DNA of 33,745 nt from Nostoc sp. FACHB-280 (lineage in GTDB: Bacteria > Cyanobacteriota > Cyanobacteriia > Cyanobacteriales > Nostocaceae). The stretch is taken from assembly GCF_014697615.1 (NCBI RefSeq), contig NZ_JACJSD010000065.1, positions 1 through 33,745 of the forward strand. Direction: 5' to 3'. How positions within the stretch are numbered: position 1 is the stretch's first letter; each line of letters begins with the position of its first letter. The notes below the pieces were generated by a model, which saw nothing but the letters and a program-made list of their open reading frames with translations, ran no database searches and was not told the DNA's origin. Shown in pieces: positions 24,289-32,504 of the stretch. A program made the translations under genes and the position numbers.

Positions 24289-25329
24289 ATGAAACAATTT
24301 AAATACTTTTGTTTAACTATTGCTACTGCTGCAATTGTCAGCCTGAGTGCTTGTAACAACACTCCAACCGCAGAAAATCCCTCTGCACCAGCAGCTACTT
24401 CACCATCAACAGCCCAAGTCACAGAAGCTACAACTCACAGCGGTCATGGTGGTAAAGCGAAAATTAATATCAATACAGCGATATTGTCAGAATTAGATAA
24501 ATTTGAAGCAAAATTAGGTGTACCAGCTTTATCTAACAAAATTCAGGCTAGTCGTCCTTATGCTAGTCCAGAAGATTTAGTGACTAAGAAAGTAATTACA
24601 CAAGAACAGTTCGACCAAATTAAAGACCAAGTAACGGTTCAGGAAGTTGTGTTAACAGGTGAAGCCAAAGATGTTGATTACATGACAAAGTTAGGCTTAA
24701 TGAAAGGACACCTGTTAGTAGCTCAAGAATTGTTAGACAAAAACTTGCCAAAACAAGCCGAACCTCATATTGGACACCCAGTTGAGGAAATATATGTGGA
24801 TGTCGAAGAACAACTAAATGAACGCAAAGTTAAAGAATTCAAGACAACTTTGGTGAGTTTGCAAGATTTAGTCAAATCAAATCCCAAGAATGCCAAAGTT
24901 AAAACCAATTTTACCGCTTCCGTGGAATCTGTAGATGGTGCGATCGCTGTTCTACCAGAAGCCCAACGCACAAAGCCCGGATTTGTGCTTCAGGTAGTTA
25001 ATGGCTTGTTAGATGCAGCTAACTCTGAATATGGGGCGGCGATCGCAGATGGTAAAATAGCCGCAGCCATTGAATATCAAGACTCTCGTGGCTTTGTAGT
25101 TTATGCCGATGACTTATATAAGGGTATTTCTAACCAAGTAGCGCAAAGCAGTCCTGATGCACAAAAAGCAATAGAAGCTAGTTTCAATGAACTGCTAAAA
25201 GTCTGGCCTAGCGCCGTTCCTCCTGCTAAACCAGTGAAGACACCTGTGGAAGTGACTCAGTTAATCAAGACAATTGAGCAAAATTCTCAAACAGTCATTG
25301 ATAAATCAAATACACAGGCACAACGATAG
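24289..25329 (+). CDS. Lipoprotein with helix-hairpin-helix and HxxE motif, EfeO-like role
   Basis: Secreted lipoprotein: signal peptide with lipobox LSAC (Cys22), then a low-complexity Pro/Ala/Thr linker and a His-containing THSGHGG. A ComEA-like helix-hairpin-helix pair covers about 57-115 (ININTAILSELDKFEAKLGV). The rest is a helical domain with HLLVAQELLDKNLPKQAEPH and H163-P-V-E166, reminiscent of the GxHxxE metal motif of imelysin/EfeO proteins. Position between a multicopper oxidase and FTR1 permease supports a periplasmic iron-carrier role like EfeO. The HHH domain is unexpected for that job. Family placement is inference. Confidence 0.7.
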   Translation: MKQFKYFCLTIATAAIVSLSACNNTPTAENPSAPAATSPSTAQVTEATTHSGHGGKAKININTAILSELDKFEAKLGVPALSNKIQASRPYASPEDLVTKKVITQEQFDQIKDQVTVQEVVLTGEAKDVDYMTKLGLMKGHLLVAQELLDKNLPKQAEPHIGHPVEEIYVDVEEQLNERKVKEFKTTLVSLQDLVKSNPKNAKVKTNFTASVESVDGAIAVLPEAQRTKPGFVLQVVNGLLDAANSEYGAAIADGKIAAAIEYQDSRGFVVYADDLYKGISNQVAQSSPDAQKAIEASFNELLKVWPSAVPPAKPVKTPVEVTQLIKTIEQNSQTVIDKSNTQAQR

Positions 25330-25477
25330 ACTCTAAACTAACAAAAAAGTAGAGAGTCAAACGTTTAAAATAAGTGAGCCATGAGCAAATAATTAGAAAT
25401 GAAACGTAAAAGTTTCTCGTGCTTCTTAATTAATGACTCATCAGGCTCCATTTGTATATTGCCGAACTTAACAACTG

Positions 25478-25912
25478 ATGCAAGAACTTGACCAAACCAA
25501 GACTATAGAACTCCTCAACACCATAATGGAATTTGAGTTAGCAGGAGTAGTACGCTACACACATTATTCCTTGATGGTGACTGGGCCGAACCGTCTTCCC
25601 ATTGTGGCTTTTTTTAAAGCCCAAGCCAGTGAATCTTTACTTCATGCTCAACAAGTTGGGGAAATTCTTACAGGTTTAGATGGACATCCCACCCTGAGAA
25701 TTGCTCCAATGGAAGAAACTTATAAGCATTCAGTCAAAGATATTTTGGCAGAAAGCTTATCTCATGAAAAGAAAGCATTGGAATTGTACAAAAATCTCTT
25801 AGATACTGTCAGCAATGCTAGTGTCTATTTAGAGGAATTTGCCCGTGGCATGATTGGACAAGAAGAACTACATAATCTCGAATTGAAAAAAATGCTGCGA
25901 GATTTTAGCTAA
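25478..25912 (+). CDS. Ferritin-like (bacterioferritin/Dps-type) protein
   Basis: 144-residue four-helix protein. Iron-ligand pattern seen: Glu20 (MEFELAG), Glu52 with His56 (SESLLHAQQ), Glu97 and Glu129-x-x-His132 (QEELHNLE). This fits a ferritin-like diiron site used for ferroxidation and storage. Helices are hydrophobic-amphipathic with no signal, so cytoplasmic. It lies between the lipoprotein and the FTR1 permease on the same strand, so it may receive iron imported by FTR1. No strong ribosome site before the ATG. A nine-heptad array begins ten bases after its stop. Confidence 0.85.
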   Translation: MQELDQTKTIELLNTIMEFELAGVVRYTHYSLMVTGPNRLPIVAFFKAQASESLLHAQQVGEILTGLDGHPTLRIAPMEETYKHSVKDILAESLSHEKKALELYKNLLDTVSNASVYLEEFARGMIGQEELHNLELKKMLRDFS

Positions 25913-25921
25913 TAGTTAATA

Positions 25922-25984
25922 TTCATTAGTCATCAGTCATTTGTCATGACTAGTGACTAATGACTAATGACAAATGACAAAGGA
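25922..25984 (+). repeat. Nine-heptad STRR array ending in the FTR1 ribosome site
   Basis: Phase-continuous heptads: TTCATTA, GTCATCA, GTCATTT, GTCATGA, CTAGTGA, CTAATGA, CTAATGA, CAAATGA, CAAAGGA. The two halves are inverted about GTCATGA and can form a hairpin. The last heptad contains AAAGGA, which is the only visible Shine-Dalgarno of the FTR1 gene. Confidence 0.85.
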
Positions 25985-25990
25985 CAAAAA

Positions 25991-26938
25991 ATGAATTTTA
26001 GTACTGCTTTACCTACTTTTGTAATTACACTCCGAGAAGGAGTAGAAGCCGCCTTAGTTGTGGGGATAGTGTTGGCTTTATTAAAAAAAGCCAAACAATC
26101 TCGACTTAATTCTTGGGTGTATGCTGGTGTCGGCGTTGGTATTGTTGTCAGCGCCTTGATAGGTGTACTGTTTAGTGTGGTGATTAAAGCATTAGGTCAA
26201 ATTAATCCACAATACACATCGGTAGTTGAACCTGGACTAGAAGGTGTGTTTAGTGTGCTGGCGATCGCAATGCTCAGTTGGATGCTAATCTGGATGACGA
26301 AACAAGCCAGATTTATGAAAGCTCAAGTAGAAGGCGCTGTCACCGAAGCACTCACACAAAACAGCAATGCTGGCTGGGGCGTTTTTAGTTTAATTTTAAT
26401 CGCCGTAGTCCGCGAAGGCTTTGAAACCGTGTTGTTCATTGCGGCTAACTTTCAGCAAGGTTTAATTCCCACAATTGGCGCTCTTGGTGGTTTATTAGTA
26501 GCAGCCACAATTGGCGTATTGTTATTTAAATTAGGTGTTAAAATCAACATCCGCCAGTTTTTCCAAGTTATGGGCGTTTTATTAGTGTTGATTGTTGCTG
26601 GCTTAGTCGTTTCTGCATTAAAACACTTTGACGATGCTTTTGCTAACTTAGCCCTCAGCAGCCGCGCTTCCGAAAGCCTGTGTTTTTACTATGAACACTT
26701 TACTAAAGTCCACTCTTGCATTTTAGGGCCGATAGTTTGGAATACTTCTAGTATTTTGCCTGATGATCAATTCCCTGGCATTATTCTGAAATCTTTATTT
26801 GGTTATAGAGAACATCTATATATTGTGCAAGCAGTGGGATATGTTTTATTTTTGCTAACTGTTGGCTGGTTATATTTCCGTAGTTTAGGTGGTGAAACTC
26901 CAAAACCTAATAAAAATGTCTCTCTTTTCCAAAAATAA
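25991..26938 (+). CDS. FTR1-family iron permease
   Basis: Inner-membrane transporter for ferric iron delivered by an oxidase (the EfeU/Ftr1p family). Two REGxE motifs are present: TLREGVEAALVVG near the start and VVREGFETVLFIA about residue 140, each within a membrane helix; seven hydrophobic segments in total. A loop with Cys (LCFYYEHFTKVHSC) precedes the last helix. ATG at 25991 with AAAGGA six bases upstream is preferred; the in-frame ATG at 25967 would add eight residues encoded by heptad repeats. 315 residues. The palindrome at 26958 follows. Confidence 0.93.
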   Translation: MNFSTALPTFVITLREGVEAALVVGIVLALLKKAKQSRLNSWVYAGVGVGIVVSALIGVLFSVVIKALGQINPQYTSVVEPGLEGVFSVLAIAMLSWMLIWMTKQARFMKAQVEGAVTEALTQNSNAGWGVFSLILIAVVREGFETVLFIAANFQQGLIPTIGALGGLLVAATIGVLLFKLGVKINIRQFFQVMGVLLVLIVAGLVVSALKHFDDAFANLALSSRASESLCFYYEHFTKVHSCILGPIVWNTSSILPDDQFPGIILKSLFGYREHLYIVQAVGYVLFLLTVGWLYFRSLGGETPKPNKNVSLFQK

Positions 26939-26957
26939 ACTGATAATTAAATCTATT

Positions 26958-26987
26958 GTAGGGTGTGCATAAAAATGCCCACCCTAC
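26958..26987. repeat. GGGTGGGCA-type palindromic repeat, copy 2
   Basis: GTAGGGTGTGCAT (26958-26970) and ATGCCCACCCTAC (26975-26987) pair with one mismatch around AAAA. It lies between the convergent FTR1 and SMI1 genes, and the SMI1 TAG stop (26984-26986) is inside the right arm. It probably works as a shared terminator or 3' stabiliser. Confidence 0.8.
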
Positions 26988-27616
26988 TTATTTTTAACAA
27001 TCGTTTTTAAAGCATCTGATAAATGTGTGTTATCAAGTGCAAACATTTCAATTCCATCATCATCCACTTCAGTAGTTACTTGAATATTCTCCGCCAATTT
27101 TGCATCTAGCAGCTGCAACAATTCTCCCAAGTTAGGAGCTAACACATACTTTTCATCTTCATCCGCACCAAAGTTGATAATTTGCCCAATACATCCATTA
27201 ACATCAGGTGCTAAATCAATACCAATGTGATTTCCTCCTCCATCGTGCATCAAAGGTATCCATTTTTCATGTGCATAGACGCTTTGGATAACGCTCTCTG
27301 GATAAGATGTGCAGAAATCATTTAAACCTTCTAAGCCATCTTCAATGATTTTCTTCCAACTTAACCAATTTCGCTCTACTTCAGACAGTGAGAGAAATTG
27401 TAACCCGTAAAAAATACCTCGTCCTTCTCTAGACTCTCCATTATTGAGTCGATATAAAGTTTGCATCTCTGCTGGAATTTCATAACCAAGTACCATTTGT
27501 AAATGTAAAATTTCCTCTTCACTTGCTGGTGGGTTGAGATACTTGTAATATTCAGGAAACCTATTGTGAATCTTTTCTCGATAGCTTAACCAGTATGTAC
27601 TAACAAGATTATTCAT
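26984..27616 (-). CDS. SMI1/KNR4 (SUKH) family protein
   Basis: 210 residues with the SUKH core: PPASEEEILHLQMVLGYEIP, YRLNNGE, the WIPLMHDGGGNHIGIDLAP loop and GCIGQIINFGADEDEKYVLA. Bacterial SUKH proteins are often immunity proteins against secreted or contact-delivered toxins, though cyanobacterial solitary copies may do something else. No toxin gene is near. It begins six bases after the lipoprotein gene at 27623 on the same strand, so they are co-transcribed. The stop codon belongs to the palindromic repeat. Cytoplasmic, no signal. Confidence 0.88.
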   Translation of the reverse strand: MNNLVSTYWLSYREKIHNRFPEYYKYLNPPASEEEILHLQMVLGYEIPAEMQTLYRLNNGESREGRGIFYGLQFLSLSEVERNWLSWKKIIEDGLEGLNDFCTSYPESVIQSVYAHEKWIPLMHDGGGNHIGIDLAPDVNGCIGQIINFGADEDEKYVLAPNLGELLQLLDAKLAENIQVTTEVDDDGIEMFALDNTHLSDALKTIVKNK

Positions 27617-27622
27617 TTTGGA

Positions 27623-28534
27623 TTAATTTGCTGTAAATAAATCTTTTTTAAGCTGCTGACAGGTTTTCTCAATGGCATTGATGCTACCTGGATTTACTAA
27701 TCCATAATAGTCAAAAATATAAACTCGGTTATTTTGTGTTGCTTTGAGTTTTTGCCAAAAAGGTTCTTTACTAAAGGATTCCAGAATCTCTTTATTGGAT
27801 GTTGCTTGGGGAGGGTTGATAACAATTATTGTGTCTGGATTAACTTCTAAAACTTTCTCTGCTGATAAAGTCACATAACCACCAAAAGGACTTTTACCTT
27901 GTAATTCGGCGGCGACATTCTTAAGTTGAAATTTTTCTAATAAGTTTCCTGCCCAACTGCTTTTATTTGGTGTGAGAATTGGTTGATTACTCACTAACAC
28001 CAAAGTAGAAATATTTTGTTCCTGTTTTTCTGGTAAAAAACTTTTGTAGCGAGTTAACAAAGGTTCAGGGTTTACACCAATTAAATCACCCAGTTTTTGA
28101 GTCAGACTTTCTAAGGAATCCCATGTTTTAAGTTGAGTCAGTAAAGTCGGAATTTTTAATTCTTGCAATCTTTGAATTACTTGGGTAGAAAAACCTTCGA
28201 TACCAATGACTAAATCTGGTTTGAGAGCCACAATTTTTTCTAAATTAGGAGGAGTTTGACCTTCACTAACGCGAGGAATATCCTTCAACCCAGGTTCGTT
28301 TTTAAATAATGAATTTCCAGCGATACCTACTAGTTTGGTTTTATCGAGTTGATAAATAATATCTGTGGCTAGAGATGAAAGACTAACTACTCTTTTGGCT
28401 GTTTGTTGATTATTAGTGGTTTCTGTAATCGCAGGTGTTTGTACTTGTGGTTGTTGAGTTGTAGCAGTGCTACAAGCCATTAAAAATATACTGATGAGAA
28501 TTGCTAATGCTGATAATATTAAACGATGATACAT
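27623..28534 (-). CDS. BtuF/FecB-like substrate-binding lipoprotein
   Basis: Periplasmic binding protein of the iron-siderophore/cobalamin ABC importer class. Signal peptide with lipobox FLMAC (Cys21), then the helical-backbone two-lobe fold: RVVSLSSLATDIIYQLDKTK, LVGIAG, PNLEKIVALKPDLVIG and VNPDTIIVINPP. No permease or ATPase gene is adjacent. The neighbourhood with iron genes suggests a chelated-iron or cobalamin substrate, which the sequence cannot settle. The upstream gap (28535-28809) is AT-rich; a palindrome-like TGTTAATTAAATAACA at 28701-28716 could be an operator. No cobalamin riboswitch was recognised. Confidence 0.85.
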   Translation of the reverse strand: MYHRLILSALAILISIFLMACSTATTQQPQVQTPAITETTNNQQTAKRVVSLSSLATDIIYQLDKTKLVGIAGNSLFKNEPGLKDIPRVSEGQTPPNLEKIVALKPDLVIGIEGFSTQVIQRLQELKIPTLLTQLKTWDSLESLTQKLGDLIGVNPEPLLTRYKSFLPEKQEQNISTLVLVSNQPILTPNKSSWAGNLLEKFQLKNVAAELQGKSPFGGYVTLSAEKVLEVNPDTIIVINPPQATSNKEILESFSKEPFWQKLKATQNNRVYIFDYYGLVNPGSINAIEKTCQQLKKDLFTAN

Positions 28535-28809
28535 ATAAGAATAAACCTATGGTAACTATTAAATTTACTGACAAAAATGACGAGTGTAGACATAGTAAAA
28601 ATTCCCCCAAGAATTTATAGCTATGCTACCTCGCCATTAAGTATACAAGGTTTATTGAGAAAAGCTTTACACACTATACATTAGTATGTTGTTTAACTAT
28701 TGTTAATTAAATAACATTTGTTTGTTTTTGTAAAAAATTTATAGTAAAACTTTTTACTTGTGAGAAAGATTTATAAATAATGGTTTAATAGCTGTCTGAA
28801 ATGTTGTTT

Positions 28810-29397
28810 TTACTGTATTAATGCCCAATCTTCAGGAGTATTACAGTTAAGTAACATCTTGGTATCAGGCACAGCTAAAACTTGTACAGAATGTTGCTGA
28901 AGCCACTGCTGAAACGATCGCCCGCCTTGGTTGATAAAATCTAGTAGTTGCGGTAAACATTGACGGCGATAAAAACCACACAGAGGTTCCCAGCCTTTAG
29001 TATGATGTGCCAAAGCTGCGATCGCATCATCCCCCACATTATCAAGTTCAGCCTTCCATCCTTGCAGTACCTCAACCTCCAACTTGGGTAAATCGCAAGC
29101 AAGTAACAGCACCCAATCAGTTTGTACCTGTGCAAGTCCTTGTGCAAACCCCAGCAACGGCCCCTGATTTAAAGGTGCTTCTAAAATAAACTCACAACGA
29201 GGTAAAGTTAAATTTTGATAACGTTCCGGCCAGGGAGTGACAATATAAACAGTCTCAGCACAAGCCGCCGCAATCTGACAAACTCGCTGTAATAAAGGTA
29301 CACCATCAACAGTCAGCAATGCTTTATCTTGTCCCATCCGCGAACTTTTACCGCCAGCCAATACAATGGCTGATAAAAGTGCTGAGTGCTGAGTCAT
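28810..29397 (-). CDS. mobA: Molybdenum cofactor guanylyltransferase MobA
   Basis: Adds GMP to molybdopterin, making the guanine dinucleotide cofactor. Signature IVLAGGKSSRMGQDKALL at the N-terminus for nucleotide binding, then ILEAPLNQGPLLGFAQGLAQ and LLLACDLPKLEVE for the metal-binding Asp; the C-terminus has LNCNTPEDWALIQ. The ATG at 29397 starts MTQHSALLSAIVLAGG; a GTG at 29427 adds ten residues. The first codons after the ATG follow a heptad rhythm (AGTGCTG, AGTGCTG on the plus strand), so the N-terminus is encoded by repeats. 195 residues, normal length. No other moa/mob genes are near. Confidence 0.93.
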   Translation of the reverse strand: MTQHSALLSAIVLAGGKSSRMGQDKALLTVDGVPLLQRVCQIAAACAETVYIVTPWPERYQNLTLPRCEFILEAPLNQGPLLGFAQGLAQVQTDWVLLLACDLPKLEVEVLQGWKAELDNVGDDAIAALAHHTKGWEPLCGFYRRQCLPQLLDFINQGGRSFQQWLQQHSVQVLAVPDTKMLLNCNTPEDWALIQ

Positions 29398-29493
29398 TTG
29401 TGTTTCTATGTCCCTATTTTGCACCACGCCTGAATTTTGTCTCTAGACCTGAGATTTGTGGAGTTGATAATTAGAGGGATGTTTTTTGTTTCG

Positions 29494-29525
29494 CGCAAAG
29501 GCGCAAAGACGCAAAGACGCGAAAA
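29494..29525. repeat. CGCAAAGA octamer array and dispersed repeat in the mobA upstream gap
   Basis: CGCAAAGG, CGCAAAGA, CGCAAAGA, CGCGAAAA in tandem (29494-29525). Further on, about 29597-29690 carries TTAGGACTTACGCAAGAACC and CTTCGTGTCCTACCCTTCGG, a GC-richer dispersed sequence resembling repeats common in Nostoc. Otherwise the 29398-29734 gap shows no gene. Confidence 0.6.
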
Positions 29526-29734
29526 ATCGATAGTTAACCTTGCTGAAAAGGCTTAATTCATCCTGCATTTATGCAACGCCAGATTTTTTTATTTTAGGAC
29601 TTACGCAAGAACCCTCTCAAGTCCTCTTAACTTCGTGTCCTACCCTTCGGGAAGCCGCTATCGCGTCTATGCGCCCTTTGTGGTTAGTTCTCTAATTCTG
29701 TGCATATTCATACAGAATTGGTATTAAAAATGAA

Positions 29735-31792
29735 TCATCCTCTCGTTTGACTTTGCTGCACTTGCTGTAACATTTGCTCAACACTGGTGGCTGGTGCAAG
29801 ACATTTTAAACCTTGGCAAACTAAGGCGATACTTCCTTCTGGGAGGTTAGATACTACAGAAAACGCTGCTACTGGCAAATATTGAGGAATGAGAGATTGA
29901 ATTTGCTCGGTGGTGCTGCGAACTAGGGTAGAGTTACGATACCAATCTAAAGCTGTGAATAAGCTGGGGCAAGCTTGAGGATGACTAGCCATGATGCTTC
30001 GGAAGGCTTTTAAACCTTGCTCGGCTAAATCGAGATAATGCAGATTATCGGTGAGTAGAGATAACCTGACAAGATTTGCGATCGCTACTCCATTCGCCGA
30101 GGGTGTAGCATTATCAGCATAGCTGCGTTCGCGGACAATTAATTCCTGACTAGCATCGCTAGATGTGTTAAAATATCCTCCTAGTTCTACACTCCAGAGA
30201 AATTCGTCGAATTCTTCTTGGATAGCGATCGCTTTTTCCAACCATTGTTTATCCTCTGGGCTACAAGCTTGCAAATCCAGTAACGCTTTAATAAAAAAGG
30301 CGTAGTCTTCGGACTGCGCTAAAAATGTCGCTTCACCTTGATAATTGAGTCGGTGGAAACGTCCATTAACAAACTGATTTTCTAAAATAAAGTTAGCGGC
30401 TTGTGCGGCTAATTCCAAATATAGAGGTGATTGAAATACCCCACTGGCTCTCGCTAACCCAGAAATCATCAAACTATTCCAAGCCACAATCATTTTTGTA
30501 TCCGTCACCGAGGGAATACGCCCCGGCCAATTATGGGTTTTGGCTTCTTGATTATTCCGGGCTGGGGGAAAAGTCTTTAATGATTCTGCTGTATCACCAT
30601 AACGCGCTGTAAATAATTTCCCTAATACCGTGTCTATTTCTGGACTCAAGTGTCCAGCATTGCGCCTTTGTAAGACATTCAACCCTTCAAAGTTACCTTG
30701 AGAACTAACTGTAAACTCTTGTTGTAATTGGGTTAATTCTTCTGGTGTTAATAACTGTGCGAGTTCGTTGTAACTCCACACATAAAAAGCCCCTTCTTCT
30801 GGCTCAACTGCATCAGCTTTGGTGAAACTATCTGCATCTTGAGCCGCGTAAAAGTAGCCTTCTGGGGCAATCATTTTGCGTTGCAGCCATTGTACAGTTC
30901 CCGCCACAGCCCTAGCAAAAGCCGGTTCTTTGATACCCGCACTCCATAAATTTGCTAGATACTCGACAATTTGCCCATTGTCATAAAGCATCTTTTCAAA
31001 GTGAGGGACTGTCCAGGTGGGATCAACAGTATAGCGATGAAAGCCACCACCTACATGATCATAAATCCCACCCAGGGCTAAATCTAGTCCGCGCTGAGTA
31101 CAAATTTGCTGACCATCATAGCGAGATGGCAAATTAAACCGATTTCCCCGCAGTGCCAATTCAGCATAAGGCATCATCGGGAAACTGTTACCGTATTGAT
31201 TAGCAGTAATGATCCCCGTGCTAGTTTCCCAACCTTTGCCCAGTAATTCATGTTCTGCAACTGACTGGGGATCATCATTTTGCAAGACCGCAGAGGTGAG
31301 GAGCGAGTCTAAAATGACCGCTTTGCGTTGGCGCAATTCCTCTTTTTCGGTGTCGTAGTAGCGCCGTAAAGCTTGCAACACCTGTAAAAAACCAGGACGG
31401 CCGTAGCGGGGATCAACCGGAAAATAAGTCCCAGCGTAAAAAGGAACCAAATCTTCAGGAGAAAGAAAGGCATTTAACGGCCAACCACCTTGACCAGTCA
31501 TCATCTGTAACGCCTGCATATAAATGCTATCGATGTCTGGGCGTTCTTCTCTGTCTACTTTAATAGGCAGAAAATTGGCATTCATATAATCTGCGATCGC
31601 AGCATCAGAAAAAGCCTCACCTTCCATCACAGTACACCAGTGGCAACTAGAGTAACCAATGGAAAGAAAGATAGGTTTATTTTCTGCCTTTGCAGTGGCG
31701 AGAGCTTGATCACACCAAGGCCACCAATCAATAGGATTTTCGGCGTGTTTACGCAGGTACAGACTCTTGGCTTGGGCAAGGCGATTAGTCAT
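29735..31792 (-). CDS. DUF255 (YyaL/SSP411-type) thioredoxin-fold protein
   Basis: 685 residues. N-terminal thioredoxin-like DUF255 domain with [29 protein letters not shown] (Cys50-His-Trp-Cys53) and [14 protein letters not shown], followed by a large alpha/alpha-toroid (six-hairpin glycosidase-like) region with [14 protein letters not shown] and [13 protein letters not shown]. This domain order is that of YyaL and human SPATA20. Biochemical role is unknown, though the two Cys suggest redox or thiol activity. No signal peptide: cytoplasmic. Monocistronic. The ATG is preceded by a weak purine-rich site. Confidence 0.92.
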   Translation of the reverse strand: MTNRLAQAKSLYLRKHAENPIDWWPWCDQALATAKAENKPIFLSIGYSSCHWCTVMEGEAFSDAAIADYMNANFLPIKVDREERPDIDSIYMQALQMMTGQGGWPLNAFLSPEDLVPFYAGTYFPVDPRYGRPGFLQVLQALRRYYDTEKEELRQRKAVILDSLLTSAVLQNDDPQSVAEHELLGKGWETSTGIITANQYGNSFPMMPYAELALRGNRFNLPSRYDGQQICTQRGLDLALGGIYDHVGGGFHRYTVDPTWTVPHFEKMLYDNGQIVEYLANLWSAGIKEPAFARAVAGTVQWLQRKMIAPEGYFYAAQDADSFTKADAVEPEEGAFYVWSYNELAQLLTPEELTQLQQEFTVSSQGNFEGLNVLQRRNAGHLSPEIDTVLGKLFTARYGDTAESLKTFPPARNNQEAKTHNWPGRIPSVTDTKMIVAWNSLMISGLARASGVFQSPLYLELAAQAANFILENQFVNGRFHRLNYQGEATFLAQSEDYAFFIKALLDLQACSPEDKQWLEKAIAIQEEFDEFLWSVELGGYFNTSSDASQELIVRERSYADNATPSANGVAIANLVRLSLLTDNLHYLDLAEQGLKAFRSIMASHPQACPSLFTALDWYRNSTLVRSTTEQIQSLIPQYLPVAAFSVVSNLPEGSIALVCQGLKCLAPATSVEQMLQQVQQSQTRG

Positions 31793-31956
31793 GATCTTGT
31801 TGTGTGAGGATAGATGCCTTCTTTGCCCAGTCTACATTCTGAATGTGGGAGTAGAACTACTCCTTACATAAAAAAACAAAACTTACACCACAGGTTTTCA
31901 ACAGTCAGGTTAGTAAAGCGTGTGAGAACAGTTGAAAAGCTAATCAAACATTTTTC

Positions 31957-31982
31957 CTTTGCCTTGTTGTACTAAGGCAAAG
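31957..31982. repeat. Hairpin at the 3' end of the 51-residue ORF
   Basis: CTTTGCCTT (31957-31965) and AAGGCAAAG (31974-31982), perfect arms with an eight-base loop. It covers the stop codon of the small ORF. No T-run on either strand, so it is not a classic terminator. Confidence 0.55.
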
Positions 31983-32127
31983 AGCGCCACAGAAAACTGA
32001 TGATAGTTGTTGACATCTCTGGTGCGGGTGGTTTAACCTGGGCTTGAATTTTGGTATTGTAATTAATTCCTGCTATCAGATGGAGCAAGAAAGTAATGAT
32101 GGCGGCTTGCACAAGTTTTTCGAGCAT
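31972..32127 (-). CDS. Small membrane-anchored ORF of 51 residues
   Basis: Unrecognised. From ATG at 32127 the peptide is MLEKLVQAAIITFLLHLIAG followed by INYNTKIQAQVKPPAPEMST and TIISFLWRSLP. The first 20 residues form one hydrophobic helix, as in a signal anchor. GGGAG lies seven bases upstream, a near-ideal Shine-Dalgarno, the main support for translation. The stop codon lies in the loop of a perfect nine-base hairpin (31957-31982). It is divergent from clpP, about 375 bases away. Function unknown. The surrounding gap (31793-32504) also holds a CCCCGT/ACGGGG hairpin (32182-32214) followed by T4. Confidence 0.5.
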   Translation of the reverse strand: MLEKLVQAAIITFLLHLIAGINYNTKIQAQVKPPAPEMSTTIISFLWRSLP

Positions 32128-32252
32128 GGCAGGTCTCCCTCAAGTGATAGCACTGCAAGTAAAATCCTTTTTCTAAATACACCCCGTACTCATAAATTTC
32201 GTAATTTGACGGGGTTTTCTGGAAAATTGCCTTGATAGTTGGTAAATAAATC

Positions 32253-32281
32253 TTGACAAAATCCAAATTTATAGCTAATGG
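32253..32281 (+). promoter_or_regulatory. Candidate promoter for clpP
   Basis: TTGACA (32253-32258) and TAATGG (32276-32281) separated by 17 bases. It would give a leader of over 200 bases that includes the fold at 32397-32486. Motif-only evidence. Confidence 0.4.
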
Positions 32282-32396
32282 TATGACAGTTTCATGGTCA
32301 GAGCGATCGCAGTTGTAGTTTGTTATTGCGCCTCTCTTGGCACGAACCGAGTCAAATTTCTAGACGCTTTCCCCTATAAAAAGTGCCTGAGTTATG

Positions 32397-32486
32397 ATTT
32401 ACATCTGCCAGATAGAAGAGAAAATTAGCTCTCTGGCGGATGACGACAGCCATTAGCAGGTTGTCATCGATAAAATAGATGTAAAT
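32397..32486 (+). promoter_or_regulatory. Structured clpP leader with two competing folds
   Basis: ATTTACATCT (32397-32406) is a perfect complement of AGATGTAAAT (32477-32486). Its last five bases are also the start of CATCTGCCAGA (32402-32412), which pairs with TCTGGCGGATG (32432-32442, one G-U). The two folds cannot form together. A third hairpin, GACAGCC (32445-32451) with GGTTGTC (32459-32465), can form in both. The distal arm ends eight bases before the clpP Shine-Dalgarno AGGAA (32494-32498). It may work as a switch, but no known riboswitch class was recognised. Confidence 0.5.
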
Positions 32487-32504
32487 TAGCTACAGGAACG
32501 CTGC

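Noticed and set aside
28535-28809. Cobalamin riboswitch before the BtuF-like gene
   Set aside because: No conserved B12-box-like core was found in this AT-rich gap.
32182-32218. Terminator with CCCCGT/ACGGGG stem
   Set aside because: Loop of over 20 bases and no gene upstream on the plus strand; T-run is only four, so not listed as a separate feature.
32044-32235. 63-codon plus-strand ORF upstream of clpP
   Set aside because: Starts at a TTG without ribosome site and overlaps the better supported 51-residue minus-strand ORF; no recognisable protein.
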